The position numbers and the translations under genes are program-made. 64,000 bases of DNA, from assembly GCA_964444835.1 (NCBI GenBank), contig CAYUIT010000013.1:14039-78038 (forward strand), given 5' to 3'. How positions within the stretch are numbered: position 1 is the first letter of the stretch; every line of letters starts with the position of its first letter. This document shows, in pieces, positions 8,940 through 16,589 of the stretch. The stretch comes from CADEED01 sp964444835 (GTDB lineage: Bacteria; Pseudomonadota; Gammaproteobacteria; Steroidobacterales; Steroidobacteraceae). Below the pieces are notes generated by a model that saw only the letters and a list, made by a program, of their open reading frames with translations, was not told the origin of the DNA and searched no databases.

Positions 8940-10023
8940 TACCGAGGTTTTCAGCCTCTCGTTCCTTGACTGCATTTGCTGCGGCTTCGGTGCCGTCGTG
9001 TTGTTTTACACGATCATCAGTGCGCAGAGCGGTATGGAGCGCGTGCGCCGCGTCGACGACATCGCCTCCGAAGTGAACAAGCTCGAAGAGCAAGTGCTCG
9101 TCGGCACGAAGAATCTCGTCGTGCTGCGCAATACTCTTGAGCGCACCGAGAGTGACGCGGCGAGCGCTTCGAAGCGGGCCGCCGAGATCGTCTCCCAGCT
9201 CGCTGAGCGGCGCGATCAGGCGTCCGTTTACAGCCAAGATGCGCTCGCGCGCAAAGAGCGCGTCGAGAAGCTGATCGCTGACATCAAGCAAGTGGAAGAG
9301 GCTAACAAACGCCTCGAAGCAGCCGCGCTCGATCGCGCGCCACAGGGCGATCGGATCAAGGCATTTCGCGGCAAAGGCGATCGGCGCTATCTCACGGGCT
9401 TGCAGCTCAAAGGCAAGCACGTGCTCGTGCTCATCGATACGTCGGCGAGCATGCTGAGCGACGACATTGTCGAGGTGATCAAGATTGGCGCAGGCCCCGA
9501 CGCCGCCAAGCAGGCGGCGCCAAAGTGGCGTCGCGCTGTCGACTCGGTCGAATGGCTCACGGCCCAGCTCCCACCCGGTAGTAAGTTCCAGGTGTATGGC
9601 TTCAACACAAAGGCAACACCGATCATTGCCGATACCGCGCGCGAGTGGCTCTCGTCGTCCGACCCGAAGGTTCTCAATCAAGTCGTGCGCAATTTGCGTA
9701 GCAACACCGTACCGAGCGGTGGTACGAGCCTCATCAATGCGCTCACGGCGGCACGCTTGCTGTCACCGCAGCCCGATCAAGTCGTGCTACTCACCGACGG
9801 CCTGCCGACACAAGGCACCACGCCTCCCGCAATCGTCAAGTTCGTCAATGCGCGCGCACGCCAGAAACTGTTCGAGGAGGCCGTGAAGTCTTGGAACAAC
9901 GACATCCGCATTGAGGTGTTGTTGTTCCCGATGAAGGGCGACAATCCGGCAGCGTGGCATTACTGGCGCCTCGCGCGGCGCACGGGCGGCTCGTTCGTGT
10001 CGCCGTCCCAGGACTGGCCGTGA
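8920..10023 (+). CDS. One-pass membrane vWA protein with TolR/ExbD-like N-terminal helix (paralog 1)
   Basis: A 367-residue protein. A short basic N-terminus (MARRKR) leads to a membrane helix at about 13-35 that contains FSLSFLDCICCGFGA with an Asp at position 17. A coiled coil (about 45-145) separates it from a vWA domain (165-365). The metal-ion-dependent adhesion site is complete: DTSAS at 173-177, the Thr in SGGTSL and the Asp in LLTDG. The layout (short inside tail, single helix with Asp, periplasmic domain) matches TolR, ExbD and MotB, but the load domain is vWA. It overlaps the FHA gene by 20 bases and precedes its paralog by 10. vWA and membrane calls are firm; the ion-carrier idea is inference. 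Confidence 0.88.
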   Translation: MARRKRNTEVFSLSFLDCICCGFGAVVLFYTIISAQSGMERVRRVDDIASEVNKLEEQVLVGTKNLVVLRNTLERTESDAASASKRAAEIVSQLAERRDQASVYSQDALARKERVEKLIADIKQVEEANKRLEAAALDRAPQGDRIKAFRGKGDRRYLTGLQLKGKHVLVLIDTSASMLSDDIVEVIKIGAGPDAAKQAAPKWRRAVDSVEWLTAQLPPGSKFQVYGFNTKATPIIADTAREWLSSSDPKVLNQVVRNLRSNTVPSGGTSLINALTAARLLSPQPDQVVLLTDGLPTQGTTPPAIVKFVNARARQKLFEEAVKSWNNDIRIEVLLFPMKGDNPAAWHYWRLARRTGGSFVSPSQDWP

Positions 10024-10033
10024 GCGTGCGCCG

Positions 10034-11074
10034 ATGAAGCGTAAGCGCCGCGATACCGAGGTTTTCAGCCTGTCGTTCCTCGACTGCATTTGCTGCGGTT
10101 TCGGCGCGATCATTTTGCTGCTCGTGATCTCGGAATTCGGTCAGCCGGTCATCATCGAGAAAACGCGCAAAGACCTCGAGGCGCAGGTGTTGAAGCTGCA
10201 GCAAGAACTCTTTGAGATTCGCGGCGAAACGGACGTTTTACAGCGGGAATTGCAGGGGCGGGTGGATGAGCTGACGCGTGAGCGCCTCAAGCTCGCCAGG
10301 CTCTCCGGCGATTTGTCGTCGATTCGCGGTCAATACAGCGCGAGCAAGACCGATGCGCAAGTCGACAACATCGTCGAGAACGAACTCGTCTCCACTTACC
10401 AAACACTCACGAAAGAAATGGAACGGCTGTTGAAGAACCGGCCACGACGTCCGCCCACCGAGGCGGTCGGCGGCATTCCCGTCGACAGCGAGTACGTGAT
10501 TTTCGTGATCGACACGTCGGGCAGCATGACCTCGTTCCATTGGCCGACGGCCATCGCCACGATGCGCGAAGTGCTCGATATCTACCCCCGCGTGAAGGGC
10601 CTCCAGGTGCTCGATGACGAGGGTAAGCCCATGTTCGAGGGCACCATCGGCCAATGGCTGGTCGACTCCGAGGATCAACGACGCCGAATCGTCGAGCGCA
10701 TGGGCCGCTGGCGCGCGTACAGCAACTCGAGTCCGGTCGAGGGCATCGAGTCGGCCATCCGAAACTGGTGGGCGGCCGACAAACGCATCAGCGTCTACGT
10801 TCTCGGCGACGAATTCACCGGGGATTCGATCCAACGCGCGCTCGATGAGGTCAGCAAGATCAACAAGCCGGACGACAAAGGTCGCCGACGTGTCCGCATC
10901 CATGCCATCGGCTTCTCCGAAGGCAGTGCCGCCCCGTTTACAAACCAACGGTTTTCCGCGTTAATGAGAGCGATGTGCGAAGAGAACAACGGCACATTCG
11001 TCGGACTGAGCGTGGGAGGCGTGAAGTGCTCGCGCCAGGTGGAGGTGGGTGGTGTACAGATCTGTCTGGAATAG
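10034..11074 (+). CDS. One-pass membrane vWA protein with TolR/ExbD-like N-terminal helix (paralog 2)
   Basis: A 346-residue paralog of the preceding gene. It keeps the same N-terminal block almost letter for letter (MKRKRRDTEV then FSLSFLDCICCGFGA, Asp at 17), followed by a membrane helix to about residue 33, a coiled coil (45-135) and a vWA domain (152-340). The adhesion-site motif is DTSGSM (160-165). The later part differs strongly from paralog 1, so the two probably form distinct subunits. Several cysteines lie near the C-terminus (MCEENNG, VKCSRQVEVGGVQICLE). Near identity of the membrane segment with divergence elsewhere shows that this helix is the constrained part, consistent with docking into the TolQ-like channel. 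Confidence 0.87.
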   Translation: MKRKRRDTEVFSLSFLDCICCGFGAIILLLVISEFGQPVIIEKTRKDLEAQVLKLQQELFEIRGETDVLQRELQGRVDELTRERLKLARLSGDLSSIRGQYSASKTDAQVDNIVENELVSTYQTLTKEMERLLKNRPRRPPTEAVGGIPVDSEYVIFVIDTSGSMTSFHWPTAIATMREVLDIYPRVKGLQVLDDEGKPMFEGTIGQWLVDSEDQRRRIVERMGRWRAYSNSSPVEGIESAIRNWWAADKRISVYVLGDEFTGDSIQRALDEVSKINKPDDKGRRRVRIHAIGFSEGSAAPFTNQRFSALMRAMCEENNGTFVGLSVGGVKCSRQVEVGGVQICLE

Positions 11075-11747
11075 CGCACGCCTGACAGTCGCGGCCTGCG
11101 CCGCGGCGCTGCTCGTCGGTTGTGGCGGTGTGATCGTCAAACCGGAAGGGCAGCTACCCACAGCGCTCGTGCAGAAGATCCCCGTCACGGTCGGGGTGGT
11201 CATCGCTGATGACATGCGCAATCTAAAACACAACGAGTCGCGCGCGGGCGTGACGTGGGAGGCCGACCTCGGCCCCGGGCATGTCAAGTTTACGGATCAA
11301 CTGTTCACGGCGGCGTTTCGCGAAGTTCGCCGTTTCAACAGCCTCGAGGAAGCGAAGGGATCGGCGGCGGGTCTCGCCGCGATCTTCGAGCCGCGCATCG
11401 AGCAATACTCGTTTGCCACAGCACGCGAAACCGGCGGTAACTACTACGCGGTGTCGATACGCTATCGCATCAATGCATTCACGCCGGCCGGCGAGCCGGT
11501 CGATTCGCTCACGCTGACAGGCTACGGTAATTCGCGGATGGGCGGCTTGAGTGGCGAGAAGCCACTCGGCGCGGCGAGCGTCTCGGCGATGCGCGACGCG
11601 GCAGCGAAGTTCTTGGTGCAATTCCCCGACGTGAAGCTCGCCAAGCCGCTGCTCGCCGGCCAAGCGCTCACGCCCGCCGACAAGCCCGGCTTGTTAGCGG
11701 CCAACACTTCGGCCGCCGATATCATCGAAGCCGTACCGATCAACTAA
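11052..11747 (+). CDS. Predicted lipoprotein closing the kinase/vWA/TolQ-like cluster
   Basis: About 231 residues from a GTG at 11052, chosen because GGAGG at 11041-11045 sits 6 bases upstream; a GTG at 11049 is the alternative. The gene overlaps the vWA paralog 2 gene by 23 bases. The N-terminus is a lipoprotein signal (ARLTVAACAAALLVGCGG, lipobox LVGC). The mature domain is beta-rich (VTVGVVIADDMRNL, YYAVSIRYRINAFTPAGEPV) and resembles periplasmic/outer-membrane lipoproteins of unknown function that hold assembly factors. No catalytic motif is seen. It is the last gene of the run; the next gene is 33 bases away and of a different type. Confidence 0.82.
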   Translation: MYRSVWNSARLTVAACAAALLVGCGGVIVKPEGQLPTALVQKIPVTVGVVIADDMRNLKHNESRAGVTWEADLGPGHVKFTDQLFTAAFREVRRFNSLEEAKGSAAGLAAIFEPRIEQYSFATARETGGNYYAVSIRYRINAFTPAGEPVDSLTLTGYGNSRMGGLSGEKPLGAASVSAMRDAAAKFLVQFPDVKLAKPLLAGQALTPADKPGLLAANTSAADIIEAVPIN

Positions 11748-11780
11748 CAACTCATTCCAACATCGACTCGCGAGGATTGC

Positions 11781-12194
11781 ATGCGCAACAAGCACGCGCT
11801 CACGATCGCGGACGCGCGCCTCATTGCGGCGGCGTGCCGCGCCGAAGCGGAACGTCATCAGTGGGCTGTCACCGTCGCCATCCTCGATGAGGCGGCACAG
11901 CTGCTCTATCTGGAACGCATGGACGCTAGGCCGCTGACCGTCGATGTCGCGATCAACAAGGCGCGCACTTCGGTGGCGATCCAAGCCCCGAGCGGCAATT
12001 GGCAAGAGCGGGTTGCGGCGAGCCCGAACATGATGGCGCTGACGTCGCTGTTGCCTCTGCAAGGCGCGGTACCCCTGATGTACAAGGGCCAATGCGTCGG
12101 CGCGGTCGGAGTGTCTGGTGTGAAAGCCGACGAAGACGAGCAAGTGGCGCGAGCCGGCGCGGCTGTCGTCGAGCGGCTGGCGATCGGCAGCTAG
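11781..12194 (+). CDS. GlcG/HbpS family (DUF336) small protein
   Basis: A 137-residue protein that spans the whole GlcG/HbpS family fold: LTIADARLIAAACRAEAERH, then VTVAILDEAAQLLYLERMD, the INKARTSVA helix and a glycine-rich C-terminus (GQCVGAVGVSGV). Members bind haem or act near glycolate oxidation and redox sensing; the exact role varies. No signal peptide is present, so it is probably cytoplasmic. Its stop overlaps by 4 bases the stop of the convergent TPR/TonB gene. Confidence 0.88.
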   Translation: MRNKHALTIADARLIAAACRAEAERHQWAVTVAILDEAAQLLYLERMDARPLTVDVAINKARTSVAIQAPSGNWQERVAASPNMMALTSLLPLQGAVPLMYKGQCVGAVGVSGVKADEDEQVARAGAAVVERLAIGS

Positions 12195-13549
12195 GGGCTT
12201 GGTGAGCCCGCGCCCGGCGCCGCAGGATTTCGCACCGCTACCTGCTCAATGTAGACCACATCCGGCGTGTCCACTGGCTCGCCATTCTCGATGCGCGGTG
12301 CGTAGCGTGCGCGCCGAACGGCGTTGATCACGGCTTTCACCACGGCATCATTTACGTCGGTCGTCGGCGACGTGATGTCCGTAATCTTGCCGTCCTTCGT
12401 GACGGTGAAGCGCGCTTCCACTTGCTTCGTCATCGCCAGTTCCGGGTCGAGCTTCGAGCGCTCCAGCGCAAATGTGCTGGCGCGATAAGCCAATTGGCGC
12501 GGCGCGTTCAATAGCTGCGTGTTGCCTGCCAGCTCGAGCGAGCGCCACGCGTCGCGATAGAACTCCATCGCGCGGCTTGTGCTCCCGCCCACCATGAACC
12601 AGTCGCCGAGTTCGGCAACCGTCTCGCCCCGCAATCGCTGGTCGACGGGCGTGTTCTTTTCAACGATCGCCACCGCAAAACGTAACGCTTGTTCGCCGCG
12701 TCGCTGCAATTGTCCCGTCTGCGAACTTTCGAAGGCTTGGATCGCATTGCCGAACGCATCAGTGCCCTGCGAGCCCTCGCTGTTCTCAACGCCGTACAAA
12801 TACTCGAGTCGGTAGGTGCGAGCGATTCCGCGCAACGGCCGTACTTTACGCAGATCCTCGGTGGTGCCCGCCTTCTCGACGATTGCAAGCGCACGATCGT
12901 GTAGCAGGCGCGCGGTCGTGTAACGACCGACGTATTCATACCAACCTGCAAGCTTGTCGAGCGGATCGACCATGCGCACGTCGCTTTTGCCAAACGCCGT
13001 CTCCGCAACGCGAAACGCGTACGTGTGTTCCTTCTCCGCGTCTTGCAGACGATTCGTGGCGACGTAGGCCTCGATCAACGGGAACAAGTACTCGAGCTGA
13101 TTCGCATTGAACAAGCCGTCGATATTGCGTGACAGATCGAGCGCGCGCTTGAGCGGCACGACCGCCGCCTCGAACTGCTTGGCCGCCAGATACGCTGTGC
13201 CGAGCCCTTGCAACGGCCGGAACAATTGCCGATCGGTCGTGGGCGCCTTCAATTCGAGAATCTTGAGTGCACGCAAATAGCCCTCTTCGGCACCTGGAAA
13301 ATTGCCGAGCTTGAGCTGCGTGGTCGCAACATTGGTGAGTGGATTGACGAGCTGTCGATCGTCGGGGCCGTACTGCGTTTCGGTGAGCTCGACGAGCTGC
13401 TGTGCCAGGATCAACGCTGCCGGATAGTTCTTCGCATCGAACAGCGTGCGGAACTCGCGATACACCTGCACGCGCTCATCATCGGTGACGGCGAACGCCG
13501 GCGTAGCCGATAGGAGCAGGGCACAACAGGCAGCGACGGCGAGGCGCAT
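12191..13549 (-). CDS. Periplasmic TPR protein with TonB-type C-terminal domain
   Basis: About 452 residues from the ATG at 13549, chosen because it begins a typical signal peptide (MRLAVAACCALLLSATPAFA). Residues 25-350 are helical TPR-like repeats (FDAKNYPAALILAQQLVEL; GNFPGAEEGYLRALKILE). The last 90 residues match the TonB C-terminal fold (VEARFTVTKDGKITDI, VVKAVINAVRRARYAPRIENGEPV). There is no membrane anchor or Pro-rich spacer, so this is not a classical TonB energy transducer but one of the common TPR-TonB_C periplasmic proteins of unknown role. It starts 11 bases after the CFA-like methyltransferase gene and is likely in its operon. Confidence 0.85.
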   Translation of the reverse strand: MRLAVAACCALLLSATPAFAVTDDERVQVYREFRTLFDAKNYPAALILAQQLVELTETQYGPDDRQLVNPLTNVATTQLKLGNFPGAEEGYLRALKILELKAPTTDRQLFRPLQGLGTAYLAAKQFEAAVVPLKRALDLSRNIDGLFNANQLEYLFPLIEAYVATNRLQDAEKEHTYAFRVAETAFGKSDVRMVDPLDKLAGWYEYVGRYTTARLLHDRALAIVEKAGTTEDLRKVRPLRGIARTYRLEYLYGVENSEGSQGTDAFGNAIQAFESSQTGQLQRRGEQALRFAVAIVEKNTPVDQRLRGETVAELGDWFMVGGSTSRAMEFYRDAWRSLELAGNTQLLNAPRQLAYRASTFALERSKLDPELAMTKQVEARFTVTKDGKITDITSPTTDVNDAVVKAVINAVRRARYAPRIENGEPVDTPDVVYIEQVAVRNPAAPGAGSPSP

Positions 13550-13560
13550 GATGACGAATG

Positions 13561-14637
13561 CTAACCCTTTTCGAACAGGTAGTGCGACACGAGCCATTCG
13601 CGTCCGCGGTCATAGCCGAAAAGCTCGGCGCAGGACATGAAGAACACGCGCCAGTAGACCCACCACTTCGTCACTTGTTCCGCACCGTAGGCTTTCGCCA
13701 GGATGGGCATGACCTGCGACTTGGCAGCGTCCATCTTTTGCAGCCACGCCTCACTCGTGAGCTGGTAGTGCCAGCCAGGCACCTGCCAATGATCAATCAA
13801 GCGGACGTCCCGCTGGAAGTAATGCAGCAGATCGTCGCTCGGCATAATGCCGCCGGTGAAGAAATACTTGGCCATCCAGTCCGTTTCGTCCCGCACTTCG
13901 AAGGGGTACGCGAACCGATTGTGCGTGAATATGTGAACGAACAATGTCGCGCCTGGCTTCATCCAACTCGCGACCCGTCGCAGTAGTTCATCGTAATTGC
14001 GCATGTGCTCGAACATCTCGACCGACACGACTCGGTCGAACTGTGTGTCCGGCGGGAACGCCAGAACGTTCATATCGCTCGTCACGATCGTCAGATTTTT
14101 GAGTCCACGCTCCGCAGCACGGGCATCGATGAACTCCTTCTGGGTACGCGAGTTCGATACCGCCGTGATCTGCGCGCGGGGGTACTTCGCCGCCATCCAC
14201 AGCGACAAGGAGCCCCAGCCGCAGCCGAGCTCCAAAATGCGCTCGCCGTCGGCCAATCGTGCGCGCTCACATGTCAGTTGCAACATGCGAGCTTCGGCCG
14301 CATCGAGGCCGCCCGCCGGATCTTCGTCGCGCCGCTCGTAGTAACAACTCGAGTACTTCAGGTGCTTACCGAGCACGTGCAAATAGAACTCGGTCGGCAC
14401 TTCGTAGTGCTGTTCGTTCGCGTCGGCGGTGTTGATGGCGATCGGGCTCGCCTTCAAGCGGCGGATCAAGTCCATCAAGTGCTGTTGTTGGCGTTCCGGA
14501 TCGCCCTTGTCCTCTTCCGCGAGTCGCGCCTGGAGCAACGCGCGAATGCGACTGCGGATCACGGAGTCCGGTACAAGGTTCCGCTCGAGCAGACGCATCG
14601 AGAACGAGTGGGATTCGGCGGCAGCTGGTGTCGTCAT
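13561..14637 (-). CDS. Cyclopropane-fatty-acyl-phospholipid synthase family methyltransferase
   Basis: A 358-residue SAM-dependent methyltransferase of the CFA synthase superfamily. Visible marks are YEVPTEFYLHVLG and SSCYYERRDEDPAGGLDAAE (substrate side), the SAM-binding motif ILELGCGWGSLSLWMA and VSVEMFEHMRNY. Classical CFA synthases methylate the double bond of membrane phospholipid acyl chains. This shorter branch, with an N-terminal helix and an aromatic C-terminus (KWWVYWRVFFMSCAELFGY), has less certain substrates. Its start overlaps the DUF2062 stop (ATGA-type overlap), which suggests a membrane-related operon. Confidence 0.85.
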   Translation of the reverse strand: MTTPAAAESHSFSMRLLERNLVPDSVIRSRIRALLQARLAEEDKGDPERQQQHLMDLIRRLKASPIAINTADANEQHYEVPTEFYLHVLGKHLKYSSCYYERRDEDPAGGLDAAEARMLQLTCERARLADGERILELGCGWGSLSLWMAAKYPRAQITAVSNSRTQKEFIDARAAERGLKNLTIVTSDMNVLAFPPDTQFDRVVSVEMFEHMRNYDELLRRVASWMKPGATLFVHIFTHNRFAYPFEVRDETDWMAKYFFTGGIMPSDDLLHYFQRDVRLIDHWQVPGWHYQLTSEAWLQKMDAAKSQVMPILAKAYGAEQVTKWWVYWRVFFMSCAELFGYDRGREWLVSHYLFEKG

Positions 14638-15107
14638 GATGGCTTGTTAACTTTCAATTGGGCGCGCTCGAGCGCGGGGCGTAGCGCGCGATAGAGAATG
14701 AAGATGCCGATCGGGCCGATCAAGATCCAGCCGAGCGCCGCGTGCACAATCGCATCCCACAACACGTGAATGGCATGCAGCGCGCCTTGCGCGAGTATCT
14801 CGAAGCCGCCCGAGATCGTAATCGGAAACGCGGGCGCGCCGGTGACGGCCTCCCCGACGCGTACGAACGGAATGATCAACAGTAATTGCAGCGGCGACAG
14901 CGCATAATTCACGAGTTGAATTGCGGGCATGTTGAGGCGCAATGCCACGGCTGCCGTGGCACACAGGATCGTCGAGGCCCCGAGGACGGGAAACAGCCCG
15001 AAACCCACGCCAAACGCGACTGAGAGCGCGAGCTTGTCGGGGGTGATGCCTTGCTTGAGCAGCGCCAGGATCGGCTCGACGAGCCGCCGCTTGAACCAGT
15101 CCTTCAC
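14634..15107 (-). CDS. DUF2062 membrane protein
   Basis: A 157-residue inner-membrane protein with about three helices: ALSVAFGVGFGLFPVLGAST and following, LVNYALSPLQLLLIIPFVRV, and ALGWILIGPIGIFILYRAL. The GxxxGxFP-type element followed by N-rich loops is typical of DUF2062. The biochemical role of the family is not known; members often sit beside glycosyltransferases or lipid genes, as here beside a CFA-like enzyme. It is coupled by overlap to the downstream methyltransferase gene and lies 15 bases after the DUF1475-like gene. Confidence 0.85.
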   Translation of the reverse strand: MKDWFKRRLVEPILALLKQGITPDKLALSVAFGVGFGLFPVLGASTILCATAAVALRLNMPAIQLVNYALSPLQLLLIIPFVRVGEAVTGAPAFPITISGGFEILAQGALHAIHVLWDAIVHAALGWILIGPIGIFILYRALRPALERAQLKVNKPS

Positions 15108-15122
15108 GACGTGCGCCGGGCC

Positions 15123-15467
15123 TCAGGGGTTCCGTTTCGCCAACAGCGTACCCATGTCCTCGGATGGGCCGAGCTTGCTCAACTGCAGCAGGACGTAAGC
15201 CGCCATCGCCATGTTCCCGAGCAACATGATGGCTACGAACCAGCCGATGCGCGGCACCCAACGCGGCTCCTTCCACAACACCCAGACATAGAAGGTCAGG
15301 AAGCCGTAGTAGGCATCAATGAGCGTCGCGATCGTCCACCAATTGTCTGGCCGATTGACCAAGCCGCCCCAGTCCGTCAGGGACTGCTGGAAACTCGCCC
15401 ACGTCGTGTAACAGAGCAGGCTTACCAGGATGAAGGTAAAGAACAGTTGCAGGCGGGTCTTGGTCAT
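15123..15467 (-). CDS. Small membrane protein, DUF1475-like
   Basis: About 114 residues from the ATG at 15467 (MTKTRLQLFFTFILVSLLCY); an in-frame ATG lies 5 codons upstream. Three membrane helices are visible: 5-22, about 48-65 (ATLIDAYYGFLTFYVWVLW) and about 77-95 (FVAIMLLGNMAMAAYVLLQL). The DAYYGFLTF and LGNMAMA blocks resemble DUF1475. Function is unknown. It opens a leftward run with DUF2062 and the CFA-like methyltransferase. The 117-base gap to the divergent oxidoreductase gene must hold both promoters. Confidence 0.75.
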   Translation of the reverse strand: MTKTRLQLFFTFILVSLLCYTTWASFQQSLTDWGGLVNRPDNWWTIATLIDAYYGFLTFYVWVLWKEPRWVPRIGWFVAIMLLGNMAMAAYVLLQLSKLGPSEDMGTLLAKRNP

Positions 15468-15584
15468 CGGTCGGCGCTCCAAAAGAGCTATACGGCTGCC
15501 GGGTGGAATTGGATTCTTATCCGCATTCTACCGGCGGGGCTTTGCGCTTGTTGCTAGCCAGCCAAGCCCTTAAGCTGCCGCGCC

Positions 15585-16271
15585 ATGGCGGATACAAAGG
15601 TGGCTTTGCTGGCGGGCACGACTGGTCTGGTCGGCGGCTTCCTGCTCGAGGCACTGCTCAATGCCCCCGAGTATTCGCGGGTCTACGCTATCACGCGGCG
15701 GCCGACGACCCGTGAGCATCCGCGGCTCGCCAACCGCATCGTCAACTTCGACCGTATCGAAACAGATCTAAAAGGATTGGCTGCCCAGGACGCTTTTTGC
15801 TGCCTCGGTACGACCATTGCAGTAGCCGGGAGCGAAGCGGCGTTTCGGCAAGTCGATATCGACTACGTGATGGCCTTCGCTCGGGCGGCAAAGAACGCGG
15901 GTGTCGCGCGTTTCGTGGTCGTCACATCCGTCGGCGCCGATCCAGCGTCGAAGAATTTCTATCTGCGCACGAAGGGCGAACTCGAAACGTTGCTGTCGCG
16001 CGCGGGCTTTCAGTCGCTCGACATCATTCAGCCGGGCTTGCTGTTAGGCTGGCGCTCGCAGATGCGCCCGGTTGAGATGCTGTGGCGCTTGCTCATGCCG
16101 GTTGGCAATTTGTTCATGTTTGGCGAGCGCGAGGCGTACCGCGGCGTGGCGGCGCAAAAGGTGGCGCAAGCAATGCTCGGCGCTGCGCGCAGCGGGCGGC
16201 GCGGTGTGTATCGCTATACCTATCGCGGAATCTTGCAGCTTGCGGAGCTGCGCCCGCGCACTAACAGGTAG
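15585..16271 (+). CDS. NAD(P)-binding atypical SDR, HTATIP2/TIP30-like
   Basis: A 228-residue Rossmann-fold protein. The N-terminal dinucleotide motif is AGTTGLVGGFLLEALL (GxxGxxG), followed by CCLGTTIAVAGS, the strand FVVVTSVGAD and YLRTKGELE, in which the Y-x-x-x-K dyad is recognisable. This matches atypical short-chain dehydrogenases of the TIP30/YbjT type, which bind NADPH but whose substrates are mostly unknown. It is a single gene, followed by a hairpin that serves as terminator for the opposite strand. Confidence 0.83.
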   Translation: MADTKVALLAGTTGLVGGFLLEALLNAPEYSRVYAITRRPTTREHPRLANRIVNFDRIETDLKGLAAQDAFCCLGTTIAVAGSEAAFRQVDIDYVMAFARAAKNAGVARFVVVTSVGADPASKNFYLRTKGELETLLSRAGFQSLDIIQPGLLLGWRSQMRPVEMLWRLLMPVGNLFMFGEREAYRGVAAQKVAQAMLGAARSGRRGVYRYTYRGILQLAELRPRTNR

Positions 16272-16291
16272 TTTCGAGCCTTACAAAAGAA

Positions 16292-16314
16292 TCGGGCCGC
16301 CCGAGGCGGCCCGA
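16292..16314 (-). terminator. Rho-independent terminator for the small basic protein gene
   Basis: A perfect 10-bp GC-rich stem (16292-16301 with 16305-16314) closes a 3-base CGA loop. Read on the minus strand it is followed directly by TTCTTTTGT, so it terminates leftward transcription from the gene at 16343-16525. Confidence 0.85.
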
Positions 16315-16342
16315 CTCCACCGCACATTTTTCGATCGTCGAC

Positions 16343-16525
16343 TTACTTCTTTTTACGCGCAGCGCCTTCGCGCTTCGTCGTGCCGCGCTTGATATCTGCA
16401 CCATGCGCGCGCTTGTAGGTCTGGATGTCCTTAAATTTGCCGTCGGCACTTCGGACTGCGTAGAGCTTCGTACCCGTACTGCTACGCATCGTGGTGCGCT
16501 TTGCTTTCTTCTTGGCTTTCGCCAT
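16343..16525 (-). CDS. Small, very basic conserved protein
   Basis: A 60-residue, Lys/Arg-rich protein (MAKAKKKAKRTTMRSSTGTK ... IQTYKRAHGADIKRG ... RKKK). The central core STGTKLYAVRSADGKFKDIQ looks folded and conserved between basic tails. I recall similar uncharacterised short proteins in gammaproteobacteria. It has its own strong terminator, which supports a monocistronic and possibly well-expressed gene. The charge suggests nucleic-acid or ribosome binding, but nothing in the sequence proves it. Confidence 0.75.
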   Translation of the reverse strand: MAKAKKKAKRTTMRSSTGTKLYAVRSADGKFKDIQTYKRAHGADIKRGTTKREGAARKKK

Positions 16526-16589
16526 GCGTTCCTCGCTATTGTGACTCTTGAGACCCCGCCGCGAACGCTACTCGCGCGCGCAGCGCTCG

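Noticed and set aside
7787..9076. 429-codon plus-strand frame overlapping the Hsp70/FHA gene
   Set aside because: Arg/Ala-rich shadow in another frame; FHA motifs are in the chosen frame.
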